NCBI RefSeq assembly: GCF_000003815.2
Contig: NC_049984.1
Location: 6,027,633-6,091,632 of the forward strand
From: Branchiostoma floridae
Lineage: Eukaryota > Chordata > Leptocardii > Amphioxiformes > Branchiostomatidae
Direction: 5' to 3'
DNA length: 64,000 bases
How positions within the stretch are numbered: position 1 is the stretch's first letter; every line of letters begins with the position of its first letter. The notes beneath the pieces are model-generated. The model had not been told where the DNA came from. It worked only from the letters and a program-made list of their open reading frames with translations, and did no database searches. This document shows, piece after piece, positions 52,666-64,000 of this stretch. A program made the translations under genes and the position numbers.

Positions 52666-55181
52666 ATAAGGACGGCTTGCTGCCGAACGTGTGCAGTTCA
52701 TGGATGCTATCTCATCAACAGCAGTGTTCTTCATCAGAGTTCTACATCCGCCAGCATTAAAGCCTAGCTTAAGATCCAGCTCAGAAACATTAAAGGCGAG
52801 AAAGGTGCTACTTTCTTAGTATTTTCTAAGGACCTGCACCATTTGTCATGTATTTTTGAACACGTTCATAAGTTTGTACAAGTTTATTGCAAACTTTTGC
52901 CCAAGGGCCCCGTCATCATGGTTCTTATCATCACATTGTCGCCATGCAGATGTGTCCATGCCGGGCGTCTGGAAATCTGGTTCCTCTTCCATGATAGAAT
53001 TTGTCTGTTTAAAAGGCTGAAGGAATGAGAGTTTTCAGTGTGAATTGAAGTCTGATGGCTGGCATATTCATCAACCAGCTGATATTAGTTACTCTGTGTC
53101 TGCCACTCCTATCTTCTATCCTAGCCTAATTGATTTGTTGATGTGTATCTTGTCAGTTTATTTCTTGAAATTTGCCGATTACCTGAATGAACATGACCGA
53201 CAAAAATCCATACTCGCAAAATATCGCGCCATTTGCGGACACGAAACAGGACACAAATGGGTTTTAAAACCCAGATAGTAATGCGAGGATTTTTCACCAT
53301 GCGATTGCCACAAACTTAAAGTAATCTCTCAGGTGCTTAAGTGCAATCTGAGGCAAAGTACCGTGCTATCAATAACGGTATTGGCCACCTACCAACCTGC
53401 GGTATTGACCAATATCCGGCTCATAAACTGAGCAATTCCTGTTGCTGAAGACAGCTTCCAAAAGCCGCGGTTTCTGCGTTCCAATACAGAACAGCGTGTC
53501 CTTGCACCAGAACCTCCATGGGGTCACCCGCAATTACAGAGAAATCAGTTTTTATCGGCGCCTTTAAGCGCAATTCCGTGAGCCCGGTGGGATTGTCATA
53601 TTTGATTATCTACGAAGACGCCCAGGAATAAAACGGACCCTCGTGTATTGACTTTTGAACCACAGGCGCCTTTCTGGTTACTTCTGAAATTTAACGAGGA
53701 GCAAAGAGCAGATAGAGATAGGTTATAATGAAATATTCATATAACAACACGATCGAGAGGGATTGTTAAGTTTTGCAATATTGGTAATTGACGAGCCAGT
53801 TCAAGGTCTGTTTTAGGAAACAGCTCAAACTTTTTCTGTTAAGGCTAAACTTTTGCATATGATGATGAACATAAATCATCACATCATGATCTCCTATTCT
53901 CCACTACTACGTTCTTTTATTAGCTATAACGTGCTCGTATATTTTCCTGTGAAAAGATACATTCCAATCTTCCACTTTTGCTACCGCCAGTTAGACACTG
54001 TGAACACGCGATAAATTGGTGTTCGTACCAGTACTCGGGCAGCCGCAACAGACAACTGAGGCATAAGATACCTAATTTATGGGGGAGATTACGGGACGGA
54101 AATTAGACGTAGGTGTACCTAACAAGTCATGTCTGTGCAAACAAAGGGTTTGTCCTTGATGTTTCCAGTCGTTATCTAAGGAAGGACAACTTAGATGTTG
54201 TCTGAATATGAATTATCCCCGGCTCAATTGTAGCAAGCACGCACGTCCTATAGATTGTCAAAGTCAAAGTCAAAGTCAACTGACAACCAAGACGTCTGTC
54301 CCCAAGCGGGAAATGAAAAGTTTACACCGACTTAAAGATTTGAAGGTAATGAGTTTAAATAATCGTTCTCATTAAGATTGTTATCGTCCTTCAGAATGGT
54401 GAACACGTCTTTTGTGTCACTTGTTGATGCGCTGTTAGTACAGTAGTAACCGACCGTTGACAACATGAAACACCAAGTTGGTAAGCTGTGTTCACAAGAG
54501 TAATGAAAGTGCAATTCTTCAATTGTTTTGGATTTTATGAATAGCTAGGACCCCTTGCACTTGCTGATAAGCTCTTGTAAATGTATCACTAAGTTGTTAA
54601 GCTGTAATCCCTTGTGCAATCTAGTGTAAACAAAGTTTGATTTATACATTGTACAGTAAAATCCTGGCACACGCACAAACTTTCAGTCGTTATCAGATCT
54701 GCCTTTACCTTTACCTTCACCTTACTACAATCGACTTAGTAGAAGGTAAAGATGAAGAAGTTGCGGCTATCATCTTCACCTTGTTACAATCGAAGTGCCC
54801 GTGTTGCCAAAAGTGCCCAGAATCTACCTTCGATGAACGAGGGGATTAGCAGGTACCCGTGGGACTAATTATGAAAGATCGCTGCAACTAAAGAATAATT
54901 CAGTTTATACTGGGTCGTGCACGTGGCCTACGTGATAGGTCATTCTCTGGCTGATAACTCTAACCGCCATCGATGGTGATTAATTTTGACCTTCATCATT
55001 GTACGTCCCCGTTGCGAACATTCCTGCTGCGGTTTCAATAGATAATGTCAAAACACAGATTATCATGATGAAAACGGTTTTTAACTACATAAACGAAGGT
55101 GATAATTAAAAGTCCAATACAAAACAAACTCAATCTACACAAATATTCGACGAAATGACATACAAAGCTGTACAACTCAAA
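52666..55181. other. No gene seen
   Basis: Only a fragment of the 'gcccaagggc' repeat near 52879 and a triple agtcaa-type repeat near 54260 (gtcaaagtcaaagtcaaagt). No exon supported. Confidence 0.4.
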
Positions 55182-56081
55182 GGGGCATTCCACTCCAGAA
55201 GCGAGAGTTATTTTCTGCTGATTTTTTTGTACAAATGCACTCGACTTTTCGCAAAGTTATCTCATTTGTCTTGTCAACAATGATCCTTTTCTAAATCTAA
55301 GTGCCCCCATATGAACCCACTTAATAATAATGTACTGCACTGTACATGATTTTGCCAGCATGGCCGACTTTCATCACACTTTCTCGCCAACTGTAGTCGG
55401 GATAAGCTTGACAAAAAGCAGTCAAGTGACTAGCACACATTGAGGGAGATACAAAAAAGATTTGGAATAGAGAGATATGGGCACTTAAGTATGAGAAGTT
55501 GAAATGTCAATGTAAAATGGTGTGCCAAAACTGTTTGTGTGACCGACGTCGGACACAATTTCTAACCGCTAACGGTTAGGTCGCTAAGCTAACGACCGCG
55601 TTTAAGTGACTATTAGACATTTAGGATAGTACACAAAAACTTTAAGACTAGCGACTGCAGTACAGAGATTTGGCCACTTTTTAATGGATATTTAAAAAGG
55701 CTACTTTTATATAAGGTGGACTTATACATGGACAAATTACTATAGAATGACCCACACATAATAATTGAAACATGTTGGCTGGCAGTTCTGATGACGTTTG
55801 TGCACACACAGTTAGTCTACTCAAAAAGTAATCCTAAAATATCATAGTATCGACATTTATACCAGTACCAACCGGTACCTGTTCCCATGGTCGAAGCCAC
55901 GCCCTCCCCACCAGCGCACAATTGGAAGGGTCCTTAGAGGAATTCAAGAACCCGTTCGCTACAATGATCACCCTGCGTTTAGGCTTCAACTTGTAGTAAA
56001 TTTGACCAAAAAAAACTTGATTCAAGCATAAATATTTATTCTCTGAGGAATTATGATACCCTCTTTTGGAGTGGAATACCC
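55182..56081. mobile_element. About 900-base non-autonomous DNA transposon
   Basis: The left end ggggcattccactccagaag is inverted at the right end (cttttggagtggaataccc). The left third matches 17571-17854. No transposase frame is present. I could not establish a target duplication. Confidence 0.7.
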
Positions 56082-58007
56082 GTTAATTAAAGCCCTCACT
56101 TTTCATCCAACTTCAATAAACAGATATACTAGTAATCTAAAGTCGCCCAAACAAGAATTAGGAAATGTTCATAGATTTTATGAGACTTTCGAGTTGAAGT
56201 CAGCTCTTTCATTTATCAACAAGCCCCTGTAATATACAACATTGTGTAACATCCCCAAATATGAAATATGCAACTCCTGGAATCAACTCAGATATTGAAT
56301 CTCCTGCAAGCGCAGCGAACAGTCATGTTCCTGCTCCTCAGTTTCTGGTTCGTTTACGACGGCAATAATCCGTGACTAATAGAGGGATTACCATACAGAC
56401 GGAAGCTCTTTATAAGCAATAAAGGCCTTATTAAGCATAACCGTAACATAAAATCTCATCGTAACCACATAAATCAAGTGTCAATGACCCCTGTATGTTC
56501 TTATCTCTTCTTTCATGAACTTTGAAATATCCCCAAATGAGCGATTCTAGATTGCTTTAGGGTAAATCAATATTTCTGTGTTTACATAAACCAAAATTAC
56601 CGTTTTATATGAGATAATAAATAACACTCAATATCATGAGTAATATTTGTGTCAATATCATGAGTAATATTTTAGTCATCATAATTGCTCAACAGAGGCG
56701 CAAATTTACTATCCTATTCATGCAAAATGAAATGCAATATGAATATACACAGCACAAACGTTACTGAAATACATGAATAATTCTTTTAAACATTTGCTTG
56801 CGCAACGTTTGTTTTGTTACATCTTTAACCTTCATGTCTAATCTCCATTGACTTATTATGAAATCAGATTAGCATCGTTAGAGCCAGAGCAAGTGGGAAA
56901 CGATAGCATTTTCGCCATATGGTAGGTATAAATTTGGATTTTTTTCGACACATCTGTGAGGTATCGATTTGAATTCTTTCGGGAAATGTTTATCACATAT
57001 TTATCACATATTATATTGGCTTAAATGCTGTCGTATTCGAGTGAAGAATGACGTTGCTAACAGGCATCATTGGATTCTGCAAATGACTCTATTGGTCACG
57101 GGGAATGGAGGGACATTACAGTGGCCATTTCGCACGTGCTGAACTTTCCAACGCTTTCCAACTTCTTAAAGCGACGAACAATGTTATTAGCTTGAGGTAG
57201 GAGCTGGATATCATATCCCAGCTGCACCGCTGATGGATTTTCCGTGGCCTGTGGATCAATAAAGCCGTGATACCCATCTGTAACGCGCTGCCTGATCGGT
57301 AAGTGCGCCCGTTTCGCCAGAGATCACGTGACCCCATACCCGCAAGCGGGCCTGCACTTTTGCGGTGGCTGACCTCCTCTGCTAGCTGCTAAAGTGTGAT
57401 ATGGTTCCCTTCTGGATCGCGACAAACAAGGAGTAACAAATGTTGACATCTGTACTATTCTCGTTTCGTAAAGTCTGTTCTCCACCAAAATTGAAGCTAC
57501 ATTTCTTTGTGATGTCGATACGTGATAATTTGATCTCCTCTGGGCATACTGCAGTTTACTGTACGAGGGTGTAATGGCCATATGGTATGTAGTCTTAGCG
57601 GGATGTATTCCTCTAACTGCAAAATCAATACCTGCAATGAAGAGAAAGCAGTAATGAAAGCAAATTCATTAAGGGGAATGGCTTAGGGATGCACTTTTCT
57701 AAGCTCATACGTTTCCGTAATTATACATATTACGTCTACAAGCATTCGTTGTGAAGTGGGGACAATTAACTGACAAAGGGCCCAGAGAGATATAGGACTA
57801 ACGAATGGATAGGAATTTGTTCCTCAATATCTTGTGTTAAAGCTTGCTGCACCTGGGCATTAAGGCAAGATTTAGTTCTGTTGTGCAATTTAACAGAATC
57901 GACGTGATAATCAGAAAACGAAGTCTGAATTTCTTTGAAAATCAAGTCATTTTGGATTGGAATGCAATATTTGAAGAGACTCAAGTCCCAGGAATATTGA
58001 CTTGTGG
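56082..58007. other. No gene seen
   Basis: AT-rich stretch with a doubled aatatcatgagtaatattt near 56629-56680. Minus-strand frames at 57116-57581 lack recognisable motifs. Confidence 0.4.
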
Positions 58008-58075
58008 GGGCGATTGCCCCGTACAAAGTCTGAATTGTCCAGTCATCTCGTCTTGATTTCATCAGAGTGAAGAAG

Positions 58076-58410
58076 ACTTGGGGGCGATCGCCCTGTAGCT
58101 TTCAGGACTTGGTGGCGATCGCCCTGTCAGTACTTCGGGGCGATCGCCCTGTCAGTGCTTGGGGCGATCGCCCTGTCAGTGCTTGGGGCGATCGCCCTGT
58201 TATCGGTACTTGGGGGGCGATTGCCCTGTCAGTGCTTGGGGGCGATCGCCCTGCCAGGGCTTGGGGGCGATCGCCCTGTCAGGATTTGGGGGCGATCGCC
58301 CTGTCAGGATTTGGGGGCGATCGCCCCGTCAGTCCTTGCAGTACCTGGGGGCGATCGCCCTGACAGGACAATCGCCCGTGGTGGGCCAGTATGGGGCGAC
58401 TGCCCCTACT
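58076..58410 (+). repeat. Minisatellite with a GGGCGATCGCCC palindrome in each unit
   Basis: About eleven units of 24-34 bases with consensus gggggcgatcgccctgtcag-tgctt; degenerate units extend out to 58008. Unit length varies and is not a multiple of three, and the repeat has no stop codons, so all + frames are open over it; these frames are not genes. Each unit contains the 8-mer GCGATCGC or a one-base variant and two CpGs. Confidence 0.92.
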
Positions 58411-60264
58411 AGGGAAAATAAAAGTACATGACAAGTAGATTTGCACAAATATTTTGTCAACCTGTTGAATGGATCACAAAAGAACTACTCAATTGAATAA
58501 GACGTTACAGCGTAGTCATCAATCATACCTGTTTATGATACTTAGCTCATTGAATTATGATGATCAATTTTGAACTACATCGATATCTTTCACAAGGTAG
58601 GCGTATTCCTTTCATACATACATGACAAGGTGTGTTGAAAAGCAGACAATACATATCTTACTCTTCTTGGCAATATCAAAGGATGATAATTTTCGTAGAC
58701 GCTATCAGTAAATACGTGGTGCATTTATAAGCTGTGACTATTAAAAGCGGCTGGAAAGAGAAATAGACCAAATAGACAGATATTATGTCCGAGGAGTTAG
58801 TCCGCTAAAGGTTTACAGTTTGCCGACCTGAGCAAAATGTACTCCTATAACGGACAAACCCCTCTTGCATGTTATCCGTCTATTTGGCCGATTTCTTAAC
58901 TTTCCAGCCACCCCAGGAGTAAAGGATGATAAAAGGAAACGTTAAAACAGTTTGTGTTCGTCTAACACATGAAACTAATGATTACACTCAAAACTGCGTT
59001 CTACATAAAAGTAATGGACCGTTTCTATATTTCGTTAGCTGAATCACACTTGTATTTTTAAGTCGGGGCGAGGGCCGGCAAAGGTGTCCTTACCTGTTCC
59101 CTCGCCCCTTACACTTCTGTATTGAATCTTAATAAACAAATAAACTTGTAAGTTGGATATGGTTCAGTCGATCAGTGGTTAATCCTGGTTGCAGCCAGTG
59201 TCTTGTGAATCTACTTGTTATGTTCAAATTCCATGCCCTTCGGTACGCTCTCAATTCTGGCTACATCTTGCAGCTGCTTCTTCCATCAGCGCGAGCGAAA
59301 CTAGACCATACTTGCTCACTACGTATACCTCTCCTAGTCCTTTCCATCCGTGGTATTCTCTGAGCAGCAACCTGTAGCCAATGAATGAATGGATGGATGA
59401 AGAATGACACTGCATCCCACACATAAAATAAATAGAAAGCCTAAGGTAAGGTGTGAAGCAGACACAGACACGTGTATGCATACATTGCATATTGTATAGT
59501 ATGACATAAATACATACATAATATACATACAACAGTGGACTACTTATATGCCAGAAGGGCTCAAATTCACAGATTGACAGCTGAGGAAAGCAGTCACAAA
59601 AGCATATCCGACAAACGGAATTAAGATATGGAGCAGGCAGGAGACATGTTCCTTAGAAACATTTGATCAAAACAGTCAAAAGAAACTGTCATTTCTCTTA
59701 ATCCGGTCAGAAAGTAGAATAGGGATGTGATACATAGATGCAGGAGTAAGTGATTTCATTTTTTCTCTGATGTACAGACGGTAAATATTTATTCAGCTGC
59801 CCTATTTTCTTGACAATCTCTTGAGTAAACTGACATGTCTTAGACAACTAAGTGTTACCCGTAAACTGCAGGTTCAGAAAGATTGGAATCTGTCTTTACG
59901 AATATTAATTTATTATTAATGAAGGGATCAACAAAAGTAATGACTTGATTTTGTTTGAAGCAACGCACATGTCACGCTGTAACAATGTAATAAAGACAAT
60001 TCAAAACCTTGCATTGCTAGGCAGAGCCATATGCATGAAAAATATATTGTGCCTTTGCACACTGTCAAACTATTACTACTATATAATACTAGCAAAGGAA
60101 CGGCACGATCGCAGGAAACATTGAAATAAAGAAACAATGGATATGAATAGTTAAGAGGCTATGACAGTACATGGAATAGAGAATGGTCAAAGTCGCCTTC
60201 TATCTAGTCTATGCATAATTTTATTAACTGTGGTCTTGGTAAAGATCTTACCTCATTCCTCCCA
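58411..60264. other. No gene seen
   Basis: Contains a short imperfect palindrome at about 59062-59108 (gtcggggcgaggg / ccctcgcccc) and otherwise plain AT-rich sequence. Confidence 0.4.
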
Positions 60265-60364
60265 NNNNNNNNNNNNNNNNNNNNNNNNNNNNNNNNNNNN
60301 NNNNNNNNNNNNNNNNNNNNNNNNNNNNNNNNNNNNNNNNNNNNNNNNNNNNNNNNNNNNNNNN
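60265..60364. other. Assembly gap of 100 N
   Basis: Exactly 100 unknown bases, the conventional placeholder for a gap of unknown size, so real distance here is uncertain. Confidence 0.99.
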
Positions 60365-61975
60365 AGATTGTGATGAGAACATGGATACAGTAAGTCCATA
60401 GAATCCGTGGCGCTTCTAACAATGTGTTTTCATAACAAGTCGCCATTTCTGTTAACTCCTAAGGTCGCATTACATCAGACAAAATCTGAAAAGAAAGAAG
60501 CGGTCTGAAACAGCCCTCCAATTGCTTATCAAACGACCTGCATGCAGAAAGTGCAAATGTTGACCGTTGACCACCGAGTGACCAATAGTAGGAAAGGAAT
60601 AGTAATTAAACAGGACCTCTCAACATCAGCTTACCATAGCTCTCTTGGCACGTTAAGCTGAATAAGCCATTCTTTTTGAAAAAAGTTAGGTTTGCCTTAT
60701 TGGAATAATTTGTAGCAGATTGCGTAACATAGTTCAAATCCTTGCTCCTATAGTATGTAATGAAGGTAATGACAACAATCTCGTCAAAAAGAAGAAGGCT
60801 CAACACACAAATGAATAAAAAAATATGTCATTGTTTTGGTTCTATACACTACACCTTAATGTACCCATATTCCCAAATGATCGGAAAACGTTGAAAAAAC
60901 TAAAAGGCACATTAGGCGACAAAAGAACTATTTTGAATCCAAAATTTAAACCCATTCGACCTATTACTGCGATAGAGCTGTATTGCAATTAAAAACCAGT
61001 GACCATAGGTAACATACTCTCCGACGTTATTATGATTTATGTCGGTTGTGTTGTTTTCTGGTGTGTGACACTATGTTTTATATGAAAAATAGGTTCGAAC
61101 ACTAATTACATAGACCGACTACAATACTCAGTCGACGGTCACAGAGTAAAAATGACAGCTTGTTCCGCCAACACCACCGCTGGACTCCGAACTCCGGACA
61201 CATGACGGTAGCGCATTGGTCCCAGCGGGGTGGGGAACGTGCCACGCGGGCTGCTAAGTACGGGCGGGCACACGACTTCCAAACACATGCATCTGGAATT
61301 GGACATTAAGGTTTCTTAGATAGCCTCCATAGGAGACTCTCTGGGTCGTTTTTTTCTCGTCTTCTTCACCATTTGGGCTCAAAAAACCGTGACTTTTGCT
61401 GGACGTTAGCTAGCTAACCTTTTTTTTTTGTAAACCAGATTCAGATTCAGCTTTATTCCTGGATGACTTGGCATGTATATACACATGAAATGCGTCATCA
61501 GTCACAGAATCAACTTTAAAACATTAATGCATTTACAACATTTAAAATTAGACAGCAATCGGATTAAAAAAATATACATGACAGAATCAACATTCTTTAC
61601 CGATCAACTAGCACTTTCGTACAGCAATCTTACAGAACGGGGAGCAAATGACAGTTCATGTCTCTTCGTTTTACTTCTAGATGCCCTGTATCGGGCTTCC
61701 CGACGAAGACTGTACGAACTGGTCGCTTGTGTATAGCGACTCACAAATTGAAAACGGTCAGCAAAAGTATTTTATGAAACGAGAAGAAAAAGATAGCAGG
61801 CTAGATTTCGCGGGTATTCCCTCTGCATTTCACGAGAAATACATCGGTCTACTGCATACAAAACTCACATAGAGTTATACCAACACCATGTGAAGGTCCG
61901 TTAGGCTCCGACATGAAATCGAACATGGCCAAATAGGGGAACCGTACGCGTGGGAAAGCTTAACTTCTTTTACTA
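60365..61975. other. No gene seen
   Basis: No exon supported. Frames at 61473-61872 have no motif or splice context. Confidence 0.4.
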
Positions 61976-62170
61976 TCCAAGCAGAGGTTAGGTTCCGGAT
62001 GTTTTTTTACGTTTCTATGGCTTAGGCATTTTCCCGGGCTTTCTATTATATACCGTTTCCTTTCTTTATGCCTCGCGGCCTAGGCCGGGAGACATCAGAA
62101 AGCCCGATGAAAATGACTAAAAAAACGTCAAAAAGCAGCCGGAGTCTTATCTGTCTAACCTCTGCTTGGA
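61976..62170. mobile_element. Fold-back MITE ('tccaagcagaggtta' ends)
   Basis: tccaagcagaggttaggttc and the inverted ctaacctctgcttgga bound about 195 bases. Inner arms gggctttct / agaaagccc are also inverted. Related to 43073-43383, which has the same tip and arm sequences. Confidence 0.8.
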
Positions 62171-62217
62171 GAGGAGACTTGTTTATACTAGGCGATAGCT
62201 AAATCTTTCAATTTCTT

Positions 62218-62386
62218 TAATCTCCAAGCAGATCCTACGGTGCCATAAGATAGTATCAAAGCTGGCCAAGGAGTATAGCCGGTCAAAGGGAGTCAAACGG
62301 GCACCGGAAACCGGAAACAGAATGGATGCAGATCCTACGGTGGGTTTGATACTATATTACGCCACCGTGGATCTGCTTGGAGATTA
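62218..62386. mobile_element. Fold-back MITE ('taatctccaagcagatcc' ends)
   Basis: taatctccaagcagatccta / ggatctgcttggagatta form inverted ends around about 130 bases, with cacggtg-type inner extensions (tacggtg / caccgtg). It shares the ctccaagcaga tip with the neighbouring element 48 bases away. Confidence 0.8.
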
Positions 62387-64000
62387 CAATTTCTTGGCAG
62401 GCGAGAAGATGACTCAGCCAGGCATCCTAGCCACGTGACCCGTGACTGGTACATACAGTACCAACGGGACGTCCCTTGAGCCCTGTGCTAAACCTGGTTG
62501 TATCGACACCAGAACAGGATTGAAAATTCAAGTAAATTGCCATGTACTTGGATCGTGATTTATTTCAGAACTACGTAGCTTAAACGAAAACTGTATCGTT
62601 AATGAAGAGTCGCCCTAACCAACTATTGTGCTGGATCTATTACTAGATTTTATTACTAGATCTGTGGTACCAAAACACTTCCAGATGCCCGCGTATATAA
62701 TATTTTATAGAGGTATCTGAAGTTAGATTACATAATTTACAAGTCAAGATTCCACAAGCAAATGGAATCATACCCCGCAGTCTACAACTACAGTACAAGA
62801 AAACCCACAAAGACCAACAGCGACAATCAACTGATGAGAGACCGTCTATAAAACAAGAAGCTCCTACATGCCTTGTAAGACCTTGTAGAGATCTACGGCT
62901 ACTCAACTCGACAAGCCCCCCTCCCGCCTAACAATAACAGTATCGTCTCCTCAAAGAACAGGTCCCCAAGTGTTATACTTCGAGTGGTACACTTCGAGTG
63001 GTACACTGTATCATTTCAGAATGAAGTTCTACATACCAAAGAACATTGGGGAGCTATCCAGTCGGAAAGGCAGGCGTGTACCGCGGTCTGTTCAGTTGTT
63101 ATTTTCCATAAACGAGGCGCCCGCTCTTCCACGTTGATCGATCATTTCACCATATTTGTTACAGCCACGTGAAAGTCTATCCGTTCAAGGGACGCCATCC
63201 TTTGTCCGTTGCCTGAGGATGTAACTCACGAAGAGACTGCAGAATGTCACGAAATAAGTTTAGCTCGAATCAACATAACTGTTTTGACTGTGAGAAAGGT
63301 AGTGGACCCCACACAGGACAAGCTTTATATCTGGACTGTTCCACTATCCCCCAGTTCGACACCCCGTCGATGACCCCGTTATGACCCCGGCCTGACTTAC
63401 AAGATTTTATTCTTCAAGCAGATGTTGGGTAGAAGTGGTGGTCGGAATTTCGCAGGCCGCGGCTTCTACTATACTCCGACCCAATCCCCGCTTGGAGATT
63501 ATTTGTGAAGCGTTTCCGACTAGTTTCTGTAGGTTTCTGTTTGCCCAGCATGTCTTTTTCCGAAGTACCGACGGATATTAAAAACAGTTTTAACTCTACT
63601 CTACGCTTCACATATAAAGTGAATTGGAGAAGGTGCTTTAATAGTTAGTGGCATAAACAGATTGAAATGTCGGAGGAGGATATAGCTATAGAAACTCTTT
63701 TTTTCTTAGCTGGACTTCGCGAACGAAGACCATTGTTATGACATGGCTAGTCAGTCCTATGCATCGCGTTGATAAGACCGGCTGACGGAAAGAATGTGAG
63801 AGAAGAAGGTCACAATGGGTAACAGTCTTACCTCTGATTAATACTAATAATAGGATTCTTTCTACGACCGACACAAACCCAATAAGTGACGGAAGTGAAA
63901 GAAATAAACAGTCGCTAGACATTTCAGGGACTTACGTTTTTTTTTTATTTTTAGTTCTAACTGGCGGGGTTTACCCCTTATGAATAATAGGTACAGTTCA
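62387..64000. other. No gene seen
   Basis: No exon supported up to the window end; one more cgcttggagatta tip occurs near 63484, a likely solo end of the fold-back family. Confidence 0.4.

Noticed and set aside
58076-58410. Bacterial (cyanobacterial) contamination suggested by GCGATCGC words.
   Set aside because: The words are arranged as a tandem minisatellite with spacers, and flanking sequence is continuous AT-rich animal-like DNA.
58067-58431. Three overlapping open frames of 85-98 codons.
   Set aside because: Products of a stop-free minisatellite read in every + frame.

Overview
This is a eukaryotic, metazoan window: multi-exon genes with GT-AG introns, intronic SINEs, MITEs and a LINE tail, and about 40% GC outside exons. 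Gene content, compact introns, high density of small inverted-repeat elements and divergent repeat copies look most like an invertebrate deuterostome, with a lancelet (Branchiostoma) the best guess. That assignment is inference; no sequence comparison could be run. One 100-base run of N (60265-60364) marks an assembly gap.

Layout. (1) 1-21392, + strand: an anion-type pentameric Cys-loop receptor gene. Eight coding exons (4495-21392) could be assembled by reading frame and splice phase; the signal-peptide exon was not found. (2) 24074-24931, - strand: a TMEM70-like mitochondrial inner-membrane assembly factor in one exon. (3) 25703-31439, + strand: a complete nine-exon DPM1, the dolichol-phosphate mannose synthase catalytic subunit, divergent from the TMEM70-like gene across about 0.8 kb. 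(4) 34846-40587, - strand: a KCTD19-like protein with three BTB/T1-type domains, one 3.2 kb exon plus three small 3' exons that are phase-compatible. (5) 45618-49889, + strand: the first two exons of a second Cys-loop receptor gene, paralogous to the first; its remaining exons are not visible before the window ends. The rest, especially 50-64 kb, is repeat-rich and apparently without genes.

Most interesting: the first receptor gene has an extra 174-base exon of phase 1-1 that inserts 58 residues with eight cysteines at the loop C position of the ligand-binding domain. It has a cysteine at pore position 2' next to an anion-type PAR motif, and a 135-base tandem triplication that copies the acceptor and first half of exon 3 twice upstream of the real exon. 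Several transposable elements (a PIF/Harbinger-like MITE family with 3-base TNA duplications, a tRNA-derived SINE, an antisense LINE tail) lie within 15-45 bases of splice sites. Also notable are a hAT-like MITE with an exact 8-base target duplication in a DPM1 intron and a minisatellite whose units each carry a GGGCGATCGCCC palindrome (58.08-58.38 kb).

The genes do not form a single pathway: they are ordinary eukaryotic neighbours, apart from the two receptor paralogues that flank the three housekeeping or germline-type genes.
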